Positions 41,151 through 53,712 of a stretch of 64,000 nt of DNA are shown here, one piece after another. The translations under genes were made by a program, and so were the position numbers. The notes beneath the pieces were generated by a model that saw only the letters and a list, made by a program, of their open reading frames with translations, was not told the origin of the DNA and searched no databases. Numbering within the stretch: position 1 is the first letter of the stretch; every line of letters starts with the position of its first letter. This stretch comes from Campylorhamphus procurvoides (lineage: Eukaryota; Chordata; Aves; Passeriformes; Dendrocolaptidae), in contig WBMV01002763.1 of the NCBI GenBank assembly GCA_013396655.1, positions 434,573 through 498,572 on the forward strand. The letters run 5' to 3'.

Positions 41151-41425
41151 ACTCAGCCTGGAAAGGGCTTGGGAGGTCCCCTGGTGTCATCACCTGCCCC
41201 AGGCAGGGTCTCTCATGGACTCGGAGCTTTATCCAGTCAGAGCTTGGAAAGCTTCCCTGGGTAACCCAGCCCAGGGTTTCACCACCCTCACAGGGAAGAA
41301 TTTCTCCCCAGATATCCAGTTTAATCCTGCCCTCTTCTAGCTTGAAGCCGTTCCCCCTCGTCCCATCATGACTTGCCCTTTCAAAAAGTCCTTTTCCAGC
41401 TTCCTGTCCTTTAGGGATTGGAATT
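41151..41425 (-). mobile_element. CR1 LINE 3' end, older subfamily
   Basis: Reversed: cctggaaagggcttgggagg, cccaggcagggtctctcatg, ccctcacagggaagaatttc, tctagcttgaagccgttccc, aaaaagtccttttccagctt. Confidence 0.85.
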
Positions 41426-42204
41426 TTTTTAGGTTTTTCCAACAGACAAGACCCACTTCTGCCCATTTCTCTAAGGAAATAAATATAGCAGGAGAGGAAG
41501 AAATATCATTTCTAGAACTTAAGAGGAAAATTGGAAAAATTTAGAGGTCCCCCAAAACCGTAACATTTTAGATACAGGGAAAATAATAAAAAATTAAGAG
41601 CATTATAGAGAAACCTAGATCAGTTTATAATGTAACTCTCCCTTTTACCATTCCTCTCAGAGAAATGGGATCACAGGTGCCAGACACACTTTAATATCAT
41701 AAAGTGACAGGCGAAGGTTGCATTTCATATCCCAGTGTCAGGCTCCTTCTGCTCCCTTCCAGCTGGGTCTTCAAGAATTATGTTCCAGGTAGATCTTGTC
41801 AGTTACGTGTCAGGAAATTTGGAAAGGAGACAGGGAAATGAGAATGACTCTACTAAGAGCAACAGAGACATCAGAATCGAGATGAAAATGGCAAGAATTG
41901 TTCTGAATTCTTAATAACTCTTCCGAAAGGTCATTTAGCAGCTCTGACTTCAGGTTCTTCTTGCACAAAGGAGAATTGAATGAACTGAAATGGATTTTAA
42001 CACTTTGTTTTCCCAGATTTACTCTCTCAGGTAACACATATTGAAAAATATGCTGTCTTGCCTCTCTGTCAAATGGTTTTCAGTCCATGGAAGGCTGGGA
42101 TAAAATGTTGAGAACCTGAAGAATTGGGCACTGTAACCGTCCATATATTGGGTGTGGAGTGCAATCCTTTAGTAACCCAGTAGTAAGTACTCCCTCTGCA
42201 TTAG

Positions 42205-42393
42205 GCTATGACAGTCCCACAAAGGATGCAAATCTCTCCCTGTGGATCCACCAAATCCAGCTACAGCAATCCTGAGCAAAATGCCATGAATCCAGTGAGC
42301 TCTAATGAACAACTTGCAAAGGCCTTTGATATCCAGGAAAACGACGACAGCAACATTTGCATCTCAAGTGATGATTTGACCAGAGTTAAATAA
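42205..42393 (+). other. Exon-like open frame of unknown identity
   Basis: A TAG stop at 42202-42204 forms part of ctctgcattag, which could also act as a 3' splice site. The frame then reads 62 codons to tandem TAA stops at 42391-42396, overlapping an AATAAA. The peptide contains SSNEQLAKAFDIQENDDSN and CISSDDLTRVK, is Ser/Asn/Asp-rich and is less low-complexity than neighbouring chance frames. I do not recognise it. It is on the strand opposite the alpha-catenin gene and has no identifiable upstream exon. Chance is the default explanation. Confidence 0.13.
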
Positions 42394-42937
42394 TAAATAA
42401 GGCTTCCTTGATAATCAACTCCACAAGTGATAGAAATCCTTCATGTTATTTACAAACATCTTCTTGTGCTAAATTTCCAGCCCTCTGTTAATGTTAATTA
42501 TTTTTGCTCTCCAATTAAAATGCATTTGTTATTACTCCTTACATTTCCCCATTTTTCTTTCTTCAAAGCCCTTTTTCAAGTTATCCTCATTATTGGGCCT
42601 CTTATGCAAGCCAAAATGAGCACAGGGATCTGAAAACATGATCCCACTGTCTGTCCATACAGTAACAAAGACACTTCCAAATATTAAAATGGAACCTAGA
42701 AAAAGCAAATATCACATGAATTATGAATGCCGCAGGTTGCTTTCAGGATGTTGCTATCTGTGCAGGCAGTACCACTTCAACCCCACCACTGCAAAGATAT
42801 GGGCTAAATATTCTTTTTTCAGGGCAGGGGTTTGCTTGCTTTATTAATCTTAAGCAGACTTACTATCACTCAGTGACTGAAATAAACAGGATGAGTTTCC
42901 CATCCAAAGTAATTCTGGATGTTCCTTAAATGTTTAG

Positions 42938-43050
42938 TATTTCAAGGACCTCATGTGGCACTTAATGCTGTGGTTGAGTTGACATGGTCGAGTTTGGTCC
43001 AAGGTTGGACTCAAAGGCCTTGGAGATCTTTTCCAATCTTAATAATGACT
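42938..43050 (+). mobile_element. CR1 LINE 3' end, diverged
   Basis: Plus orientation: tcatgtggcacttaatgctg, gttgagttgacatggtcgag, ggttggactcaaaggccttg and gatcttttccaatctt. Confidence 0.78.
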
Positions 43051-44197
43051 TGAAAATTCCAGATAAACTGTATTTGTATCCAAATTTATATTTTCCCAAC
43101 AAAGGGTTGGTTGTTGTTTTGTTTTTTTTCTGTATGTCTTTCACCACAAACGTGAAGACACTTAAGAAACTCTGCTAAGTATTTTGCAGAATACAAATTT
43201 CATAATAGCATGGTTGGAGATGTATTTATTTCAGGAACTTCTTGTTGGGAATCGAAGAGAAATGAGGTTATTTGATTGTTAGCTGATACACAAGAAATAT
43301 TGCTACAACAAACATCTACTTTTTATTTATATCTCATTGTAATAGAATGTTATAAAACTGGAAAAAGAGGTTTCTATTCTATTCTTCGTGGACATCACTT
43401 CTTTATTACTGCAGATAGATTTAATTTAATTTCCATCAGCTGGTGTTGCACTTCAGTTATTATAGTTCCAATGGGTGTAATGAAATGTCACTGCTCTGCA
43501 ATATGAGAGTCAGGAACAACATTATAAAATCAATATGATGGTCAGACTGTTCTTGGCATTCATAATACTTAGGGGTTATTTTATAAAACTAGTGTGCTAA
43601 CTGCATTAAGGTCTCTTCCCCTTACATCCTTTAGTTTTCAATTTTCTGTGATATTGAAAAACTTCAACCATTCAACCCAAATTCTCCACATTTGGCTCTA
43701 TCTAGTGCTACTTTCTTCCAGAAAATCTGACAGCTATTGCCTTTCATAATAGGCAAGACAAAAGATGCAGAAAACAGCAAGTTTAACTCCCTCCCTCCCT
43801 TTCATCAGCTGCTTGAGTTCAGTAACACCAGTGAACCAGGGACACATCCATGACTCCAGCACTGAAAAGACTCCCATTTATGCACAGAGAGTGGAAATGT
43901 TTTGTTCCTTAAGTTCCAAAATATGCAGACTGGCAGGTTCTTTCCTGCCAAGGCAAAAATTATTCAGTATTTTCTGGCAAAAAATATCAGCCTTCAAGTG
44001 GATGAACATGATGTACATAAGTCATCCACTGTCCTCATGGATACTCCTTGTAGTATGTGTATTTTATTAATAGAGATTTTAGAACAATGCATTTCACTGA
44101 AGAGCTGGGGAGAACTGGTTACTCTCTTCCATTACATACCAGTTAACAAAAATAGCAGTGATGGTTAAACTGACTTCAGGCTCAAAGAAAACAAACT

Positions 44198-44567
44198 AAC
44201 CTGGTTGTTCGGCCTGGAGAAGGGAAAGCTCTGGGAAGGCTACAGAGCCCCTTCCAGTGCCTAAGGGGGCTCTCAAGAGAGCTGGAGAGGGATTTTGGCA
44301 AGGACCTGAAGTGACAAGACAAGGGGGGATGAAAGAGGGCAGGGTTAGATGGGATATTAGGAAGAAATTCCTCTCTGTTAGGGTGGTGAATCCCTGGCAT
44401 AGGTTGGGCAGAGAAGCTGTGGCTGCCCCTGGATCCCTGGAAGAGACCAAGGCCAGGTTGGACGGGGCTTGGAGCAACCTGGGCTGGTGGAAGGTGTCCC
44501 TGCCCATGGCAGGGCGTGGAAATAGATGATCTTGAAGGTCCCTTCCAAGGCAAATCATTCTGTGATT
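44198..44567 (+). mobile_element. CR1 LINE 3' end
   Basis: This is the most complete CR1 3' end in the window. It runs from the CCTGGAGAAGGGAAAGCTCT segment through ATATTAGGAAGAAATTCCTC and ccaaggccaggttggacggg to the tail cattctgtgattc. Confidence 0.92.
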
Positions 44568-45164
44568 CGAGGGCCTGGGAATCTGTGTGTGTTTTCTGCT
44601 GTGTCAGGGAGAAAGAACTGCACAGACACGGCACAATTCCTGACTGGAATGCACACACAGACAAGCAAATGCAGCCCAGAGAGCTCCTGCCAGCTGAGCT
44701 GGTCCCACCTTATTGGTCTGATTGTTTCTCTCTAAATCACAACTATCAACATTAACATCTTGTCTACTATATTTTAATGATGATGTCATGGAAGAAAGAT
44801 TGGTGAGTGTCATTGTGAATTTGGGTGCAAAAGGCAGAGGCCATAGTTTGACATAACAGATGTGATCAGAAGAGAAACCTCTTTTAATTGCTAGGCTTTC
44901 TTGCTCCTTGTTTTGTCAGATCCACTATGCAATGAATGTACAATTACAATCAAAGCCTTACATAAATATTGTTACTTTTCTTTCTTGACCCAAACAAGCA
45001 ATGACACCAGACAGTGAGAAATTATTCCAACTGCTGAGGGCCTTCTAAATCTATTTTAGTATGTTTTGAAGAGGTACATGTGAGGTTGCAGTGCTGCACT
45101 TCCCACAGCTCTGAGCAGGCAGAGCACTACCCCAACACCTGTATGCACTGGCTAAATGTCAGTG

Positions 45165-45735
45165 TATTCTGTCAGAACCAGCCTACCTTCCCCCTAAATT
45201 ATTCAATGCCATTATGCACCTCGGCCATCTGCAAAGCCTAATGCCTTGTGTTCGAAAATCCTCATCGCCTGCTGTATTATTTTTGTTTTACATTCCTACA
45301 TAAATCCCTTCCACTCAATATGTTCCAGCGCATTCACAAAATCAAATGCAATCTGCTGGGCTATAAAACACCAGTTACTGAAAATCGAAGGGTTTAATAT
45401 AGTAACAATTCAAGGAGTCACTAAGCAGTCTTGGTGGGCTGAAGGTCGAACCACACGCTATGGAACAAGTTAGATAATCCAAGCTGCACAACAAGGTATG
45501 TATTTGCTATACATAGCGCAGCCTTGAGCCCATCCGTGTATTTCATATCTAATAAAAATCTGAACAGTTGGTCTGATTGGATTTTAAGTGATGCAAATTT
45601 GGAAATCAAATAGGCAGACTCCCTTTAGACTTGGTCTATTTAAACTATAATTGTAAAGAACTGCAAATTACATTTCCAGCGCTGCAAAATTCTCCAGGGA
45701 TTCAGTAAGAATTTTACCGAAGGAAAAGGATTCAT
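45165..45735. promoter_or_regulatory. Candidate conserved noncoding element
   Basis: This repeat-free block differs from neighbouring intron in texture. It has balanced composition, retained CpGs (for example ttcgaaaatcctcatcgcct and ggtcgaaccacacgctatgg) and few homopolymers, with AT-rich homeodomain-like cores between them. It has no long frame. This is a judgement by eye; no alignment was possible. Confidence 0.3.
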
Positions 45736-47865
45736 CATTCTAAATTTGTTATTAACAAATAAAAATGTACACAGAGTGTGAAGCTCTATCATTTTGTTAT
45801 TACCATTTTGCTTACATGGCAGTACAAGTGTAACCACTCTTCAGTGAATGGAATGCTCTTTAGTTTTCATAGTCATTTAATTACACGGTTTGACAAAACC
45901 CAGTTGCATTATTGTCATTCTGTTAGTCTGGAGACACTAAGGGAAGAGAGAAAACACCACTCACATTTCCCAGACTACAGATTAAGGTGTGATTTGGGGA
46001 CCAGATTCACATTTGCAATTAGAAAGCAGAAGTTTCATTGTCACACACAAATCAATGATGGACTTGCATAACTTTCTCCCTCACACTTAATATTCAGGGA
46101 GAGACTTCATTTGCCTTTGGTTGAGAGAGACAGGAGCTGAAAATGTGAGATACACCCCCCCTCCCCAGTACATTGCTAAATGGGAACTCCTGGAAATCAG
46201 GATAGAAAAGAGAAGAACACAACTCCCTTTTCCCTGTGATTAGCATCTCCATCAGGAAATGACCCATGTCCCAGTTCCTGAAACAGGAGATTTATGAGTG
46301 CTGGCAAACCACAACAGTGTTAACATTTACATGCACTTCCACATCTAAAACTCATTTATTTTGCTCACGATTTGACACTTTTTTTATTCCTCCTCTCTGG
46401 AGAAAGTGTATTTTGGCACTGATCCTGACTTCCACTGAAGTAAACCTTTCCTAAACATTTCATACTATTTTCTGACAAAGGAAAGTGCACGGGCAGTGCC
46501 TTCACTTTGGTCACACCCTGAAGGTGCTGCACCAGGTCCTCTGGTTTTTGGGGTTTTTTTTGCATCAGGTTTGTTGTAGGAGCACAGGATTCCACACCAT
46601 CTCCCACTCCAGTCCCTCACAGGTGATTCTGGGCAGATTTTCCATACCAGGAATTCCCACTGGTCCTGGAGTTAGTGGTGCCAGTGAGCAGCAGGTACAG
46701 CAGGAAAACTGCAGTGAGTGGAAATCAGGGGAGCAAATCTCACTTTTTTAGGCTTGATCCACTTAAAATACACAATACAGCAATTTCAGTTCTGTTTCAA
46801 TATCCAAAATGTAAATGACTGCAGGTTAAAGGTGACCATGACTTACAAAATGTGCTTCAAAAAGGTTTTCCCAAAATGTAAAATTTTCACACCTCTCCTT
46901 TACTTACTGGCTCTGTTTCTCCCCTTCCTAATTCATCCTGAACCAAACATCTTGCAAAATTCAAGAGAGTAAAAAAAGAGAAGGTTTAAAATAAAAGGAA
47001 GATGGGTCAAAATGATGCAAAAATAGCTATTCCAGAGACCCATGCAAATCCCTTAAAATCTTAATGCTCTACAGGCTGTTTAAGTAAGGCTCCTGGATTA
47101 TTCACTTTTCAACAGTAAATACCACCTTTGGTTCAGGAACTCCCTGAACCATAAATTGCTGGAGGCTAAGATAATAAATTTTGCAAAGAGGAATCATGAT
47201 CACAGCATGTTTGCCAGGTTCTCATACTCTTCTTGAGTCATCCCCCGTGACTATTATCAGAGATAAGATTCTAGGCCAGATAAAGCTTTATTCTGAGCCC
47301 TTTTATGTTCTTATTCCCCCAAATATAACCACCGTCTTTGAAGATAAAACCAATTCTCAGTGCTAAGACCCTATATACAATTATCTAACACTACTGCAAC
47401 AAACTCCCATAAGATTTGAGCAAATCATCCTACCAAGTTATTCACAGTACCAGGCAATTTGCTACATCCAAACTTCACTGAAATGTGGGACTCTGAAAGC
47501 ACTGTGGGTATTCATTGCACAATTTGAAACAAGCCTTCAAAACCATTTTGCTGATGTTGCCCTTTGTAAACTGCCCTCCCTTAAGTGCTCTTCTCTTTTG
47601 GGTTGTGGTCTACACAGATTTTTAAGGCATTTCCAGACTTGCCCTGTGTATGATTTAGTCAATGGTGAGAGGATGGCATTCCAAGAGAATAATCCAGGCC
47701 ACTTAAAACACAGCATGTTTTGAGGGTATCAACCTTCTTCAATTAACTTGGGGGTATCCACGAGGCCCAAATGAGCAACCAATCCTCATCCTAAGCGACT
47801 GCACATCATAAATTCATAAAGACAAATAAAAACTCTATAAAAATGTGCATTAAAAAGCAAATAAT

Positions 47866-48003
47866 AGGATCACAGAATGGTTTGGAAAGGACCTTAAAGA
47901 GCATCTTGTTTCAAGCCCCTGGGATGAGCAGGAGACTCTTTCCAGTAGACCAGGTTGCTCCAAGCTCCATCCAACACGGACTTGGAACAATTCCGGGGAT
48001 CAG
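47866..48003 (-). mobile_element. CR1 LINE 3' end, diverged
   Basis: Reversed: gatcacagaatggtttggaa, aggaccttaaagagcatctt, gaccaggttgctccaagctc. Confidence 0.88.
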
Positions 48004-50252
48004 GCATATTATTCCTGCCCTGTCACATGTGCTGAACTATTCTACTCTTGCATTTTACATGCATTTTCATACTCACTCAGGTATGAGGCAATAAGAGTTT
48101 GATTAATCATCCATTGAAATATAATCCAATATGGACAAAGACAGTCAAAATAACTTTTTGCCCAAACCAGTTTTCAGGAAGGGCAGTATCTAACAGAGTC
48201 TCATCTCTAAAGAACAGAATAAATATTAGAAATTGATATAAAACCTTCAGAAGTACAGTCACCTCAGTCATTTAAGGCAAAATACTGGGGTTTTTTACAC
48301 AGTTCTAGAAGTTTTCCCTCTACCTCCTGTCTGTAAGCTAAAAAAGAAAAGCAAAGCTATTTAGCTAAAAATCTAAATTACTCTAATGCACTCAGAGCTC
48401 TGTGGGGTTGGCCATCTGGCTTTGAGGTTCATTAGGGAAGAAATGACCCCTCTGCATAAAACACAGTTGGGTCATTCCCAGCTAATGAGCCTTCAAGTTT
48501 TATTGTTTGGTGCACACAAATGGTGGGATGTAAATCTCCTTGGGAAGTCTCACCTTCCACACTGGCAGCCAGGCATACCTGTTCATTGATTCACCCCCTT
48601 CTTTATTTATTTGCAGCAAAAGGAGAGACAAGAAGATACAAAGGCAATTTAAAAAGACACTATTTCTGCCTCAAAGTGTAATTCAGCCATTAAACCATAA
48701 CATGAAATTGCGAAACTTTAATTCGTTTACGATTTGGGTTTTTTTAAAGATCTGATTTCGTAACTTGAATTAAAATTTACCCTGACTAAATGCTTACAAT
48801 TAGATATTTGAATTAATCACATGATGGCTGTCCAGGCAGAGCACACCAGGATGAACCAGCCCCTATAAAAAAAAACAACCCAACTCTGCCAATGTATACA
48901 GTTGAATTATAATGTTTGAAATGTTAGCCTTGCTGCCTTTCCTGGGATACCTGCATCCTGAAATCAGGCATCTTACACTCCCCACGGAATCCCTAAGGCA
49001 TGTGGAAGGATGAACAGCCCTTCCCTGACATTCAGAGGATTTGGCTCCAGGATCCTCATCCCATATGCAGAAATCAAAAGTGCTGCACGAGGCACAGGGG
49101 TTCATGCTCATCTATCCAGTCATAGGAATAAGCCATCATTTTCTAATGAACTAATGGATTTATGACTGATATCAGCATAAAAAAATTCCTCCTTGCACTT
49201 TCTTTTTCCTGTTTTCCTATATTTTTTTTTTTAAATTTCTGTGGGAAATAAAAATCCCATGATGTTCACCCATGGACACTCATGTATGGACTATTGTGGA
49301 GTGTTAACCATGAAACAACCCCATTATAATTTATGTAATAAATTACATCAAAGCTTGCATTGTAAGGCCTTTAGACCTATTGCTCAGCTTTAAATGATTA
49401 AAAAAAAAGGTGATTAAAGATAAAATAATTGAATAACAAATGAGTTCAGGTGACTGATTTTTGTAACTTTTTTTTTTAAATATTAATCTGATTACCTCTA
49501 TATGGATGGCAAAAGGAAGTTACAAGAAAAAAATCTACTGCAAATCCTTAGTAAATTCCCTGGGTGAATAGTCCAGGACAGCACTCAATTTTGGATTTTT
49601 TGTTTCTTTTCCCTCCAAAATGCTGTCCTAAAATACAACTGATGTGATTTTCTGCACTCTGCTGGGTTTATGGGGCTCCAGGTGATGTGGTTGTGCCATT
49701 CTGAGATCACTTTGGGTCCCACTGTCCTTGTACCCATCACTGTCACCCTCCTCCTGCTCCACTGACATCTCTTTTCAACAGCAGCTTTTACAGGGTTTAA
49801 TGCCAAGGCTTAAGAGTGTTGAAGGTTTCATTACATTAATATGTCTCTGGTTAATTCTACCTTATCTACTTGTTCAGCTTAGCCTTAAAACCCAATTAAA
49901 ATGTAATTTATCTGATCCCAGGATTCAAATGCATCTCTGGCAATGCATTTGACAGCCTTAGAGTAACTACATTACTACCCATCACGCCCCAAGGTATTTT
50001 AGATCACGCCAGAAAGAGCTCAGCCACTGGCCACTTAAAGCTGCAGAATTGTATTTCAGGGATCTCAGTACATTGAAATGCATATATTTCATTGTAACTT
50101 TAATGCATAAATTACAGACATGATGCCTCTACCTGGGTTATCACTCTATTTGTATTGTTTTTTGTTTTTTCTTTTGAACTAATTGCTTAACAAATTAAAC
50201 ACTTGAACAAGGCAGCAGTCAATTAATCTGACAAAGATATAAAAACACTATG

Positions 50253-50280
50253 TATTGGGATATATGTATATATCCCAATA
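50253..50280. repeat. Perfect 13-bp inverted repeat
   Basis: The arms tattgggatatat and atatatcccaata are exact reverse complements separated by gt. A partial third copy (atgtattggga) follows at about 50291-50301. Confidence 0.9.
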
Positions 50281-50347
50281 TATGTAATATATGTATTGGG
50301 AAACTGTGCAACCCTAATGTTACCCTAAACTTAAACACAGCTTATTT

Positions 50348-50368
50348 ACTAAAGCTTAAAGCTTTAGT
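50348..50368. repeat. Perfect 10-bp inverted repeat
   Basis: The arms actaaagctt and aagctttagt are exact reverse complements with a single A between them. The palindrome ends 2 bp before a CR1 tail. Confidence 0.9.
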
Positions 50369-50370
50369 GT

Positions 50371-50446
50371 AGAATCACAGGGTGGTTTGAGTTGGACAGG
50401 ACCTTAAAGATCATCTAATTCCAACCCCCTGCCATGGGCAGGGAGA
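50371..50446 (-). mobile_element. Short CR1 3' tail
   Basis: Reversed: gaatcacagggtggtttgag, then accttaaagatcatctaatt and ccaaccccctgccatgggca. It starts 2 bp from a perfect inverted repeat. Confidence 0.9.
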
Positions 50447-51695
50447 CAAATTCATGTCACAAAATGCATCATTTCACTCTGTGGCACCCAAATCCCTGCT
50501 GGAATATTGTAAACAGCTGCAATACCTGCTAGAGGGAAGGGTTCTGACAGAGTTCCTATACAACATTAAATATTACAAAAACTGGATCAATATTTCAAAT
50601 TCCAAAAAGAATCTGATCCAAAAGATAAATTACTTATTCCTTCAGCTTAGTCATCTTAAAAGAAATGCAACAAATCCTCTTTCACTCCTGCTGTTTCACT
50701 AAGCAAGTCTTCAGGGAACTGATTGCTGCAGAGATGCTTTTCTTGTCTTTTATTTCTCCAATAAAAATATAAAAAACAAAGCACATGTGCTCCCAATCTC
50801 TAGAAAAAAAGTGACAAGTCACTGTGCCCTTGCATTTCTACTGCATTCTCAAAGTCACAAGATAATCTCTCAGGTCAAACATCAGACCCCATTAAACACT
50901 GATATATCTCATTTCACATTATCATACATTTGACTGCTGGAGAAAGAACTTGGAAATTAGCTGATATTAAAATGCACGTGTTCTCAAGCTTTGCATCACG
51001 TACTTCCAGCTGAAATCACTGCCAAAGGGCCCAGGAGAGGCTCTTAACACTCCCCTGGCAAATTCCTTATTGGAGGCAAAATAAATGCCTTTTAAAAAAA
51101 TCCCAAGTGGAACTCACCACCTCATTTCTGTTTGATAGTTAATGCACTTGATATTAATTTGATTAAAATACCTTTTCTTTTTTTCCCCCTAAAAGCACCC
51201 CTTTGAATCTGTTGGGTTTTTTTCTTAAGCTAGTAATAAGGTAACCCCTTCATTTTGTGCATTACTGCATTTTCCTGTATTTTTAGTCTTCAGTGATGCA
51301 CAGAACATTTCTGATGTGCAAGCATGCCCTCTTCTGGGCATCCAACACCATCAGTTCTGCTGAAAATTCCCTAAATTACACTGAATTCCTCCGTCACTGA
51401 CTCACAGAGCCTTACCCTCGTTTGTAAAAACATTCCTGGTGCAAAGAAACAACCAAAAAATCAGGCAAACCAGCACAGGACACAGAAACTGGAGGGTTTT
51501 GTAGCTTAGACTGCTAATCACAGGGTAAATGATGCAATGACTTTACTAAATAAAAAGAGTTCTGCCCTTGGCCTGAGATGAAGTGCATCCTCCACTATCA
51601 AATGATGATTTAATGGACCGAGGGGAAAATTTCACTTCATATCCTCTGTCCTTCCCCTAGTTCAACATGGCTTATTTACCAGGTTTTAATGAGTT

Positions 51696-51796
51696 AGAGT
51701 CACGGAATGGCTGGGGAGGGACATTTAAAGGCCATCCAGTCCCACCATCCTTCCATGGGCAAGAACACCTTCCACCAGACCAAGTTGCTCAGAGTG
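51696..51796 (-). mobile_element. Short CR1 3' end
   Basis: Reversed: gagtcacggaatggctgggg, ggccatccagtcccaccatc, caccttccaccagaccaagt. Confidence 0.88.
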
Positions 51797-53406
51797 CTCA
51801 GAACTCATTTATTTTTCTTGATTACCAAAATCTGATCACATGATACCTGAAGTGAAGAGAAAATGTTATGCAGCCTTCCAGGAGAGACAGATTTTTTTGA
51901 TGTGTTTTTCTGAAAGCTCCGTAAATTTCAGTAGGTCCATGCTTTTTATTTTGATTCATTCCCAGTAATTCTATATGCAGTGGGAATATTTTGCTTTGCA
52001 TCCAAAGAAAACAACACACAACGGTGTTAATCTGGGCTGTGTCAATATTGAAAGTGAGATGCAGACACCAAAAGCAGGTATACATAGAGCTAATAATCAT
52101 ATTGCTATCGGTACAGTATAAAATGCATTATAAACGTTTCTCATACTGATAGTGACTTGCAGGCATGGAAAAACAACAAATTAATGGCCCATAAATGCTA
52201 CCTTCAGGAGAAAGAAAAATTACAGAGGTTATGAATCACACTGTACAGACAAGATTGATGGAGGACTTTTCTACAGGTGAACAAATAGCTTTAACAATCT
52301 CAATTTCAGACAGCATAAGTCTTACAAACATTAAGGTGATGCTTTCCAGCATATTAAAAGCACTGGTGCAGAAGTCATTACTTCTGTAAGAACACACTTT
52401 AGAAAAAAAACCCCTAAGTAATTAACGCAAAATAAAATGAGTTAAAACATGGAAATATTGGAAGAAAATGGAATTTTAGGGGGGTGGTGTACTTTAAGTT
52501 TAAAATGAGCAAATGCTCTGATAAGGTACCAACAGCACAGTGAGACATTTTGCATGCATACCTACTTATATGAGGTAGAACAATAAGGAACAACAAACAT
52601 TTGTCAAAAAAAAGGCAAGTTTTGTGGAGTACTGATGAACTTGGGGATCCACTCACTAAATCATCCATTCCCAACTGTGACATGTAATAAATCAATACAA
52701 TATTTTACAGTAAAGCAGTTTGGGTTGTTGGTCAGAAACAAACCCAAAATCATCAAAATTAAATCCCACCCCATGCTCCCCATGACTGTTGTGCCCACTT
52801 CATTCTGTCACACATCTTTTCTATCACAGTTTTCTCTTCAATGGGCAAAGCAAAGCCATTCAGTATTTGCTCAGTTATAGCAGAGACTCAGGACAAGGGC
52901 TGAGGAGACTCAGGTGGTCTTCAGAGGAAAGAAATCAAAGAGAGAGAAATCCTATGTGTTTGAAAATATAGACATTTTGCACACCCTTCAGCTGTCAAAC
53001 ACTACAAGTATACAATTACTGCAAAACTTTTTGATGTAGAAATGGCAAGACATTTAAACTTTCATGAATTAAGACTGACATGACCTCAATTCTAATGCTG
53101 GAGTAACAGAGGCCCAGGCACACGAAGCACCACAGGAACCAAGAAAATCAGGTTTGAATTTACTCTTAGTCCAGGAAATGTCCATGCTAATTTGGAGGGA
53201 AGTATCTTGTTAGATACATCACTCAACCTAATACAGCAATTCATACTCCAAAACCCTCATGTGACTTATTTACATTTTAACATGACATACAGAACCTCTG
53301 CAATGACATCTCATGGTTTGCCTTTAAAGACCAAGAGCAAAAAGGAGGCATCACAAAGGAAGACCACTGTGGTTCAGAAACAGCATTTCCTCCCAAACAT
53401 ATTAGA

Positions 53407-53712
53407 CTCACAGCATCATTAAGGCTGGAAAAGACGTCATCAAGTCCAACCTTCAGTCCAGTAACACCCCTAAAATATATCATGAAGTGCCACTTCTACT
53501 CATTTTTTGAACGCTGGTGATGGTGACTCCAACACTTGAATGAGCAGCTTTTTCCAATGCTTGAAAACCCTTTCAGTGAGGAAATTTTCCCTAAAATCCA
53601 ACCCAAACTTTGCTTGGTGCAACTTGAGGCTGTTCCCTCTTTTCCTGTCTCTCCCTACCTGGGCTAAGAGGCCAACTCCCACCTGGCTACAATTTCCTTC
53701 TAGGTAGTTTCA
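53407..53712 (-). mobile_element. CR1 LINE 3' end, older subfamily
   Basis: Reversed: tcacagcatcattaaggctg, gtcatcaagtccaaccttca, cagtgaggaaattttcccta, caacttgaggctgttccctc. Diverged. Confidence 0.85.

Noticed and set aside
41602..41618. 17-bp identical match (attatagagaaacctag) to 61372-61388, both near CR1 ends
   Set aside because: A match this short in AT-rich sequence of 64 kb can arise by chance, and similarity does not extend on either side.
44182..44664. 160-codon minus-strand frame
   Set aside because: It is antisense across the CR1 3' end at 44198-44567; similar frames recur over other CR1 copies.
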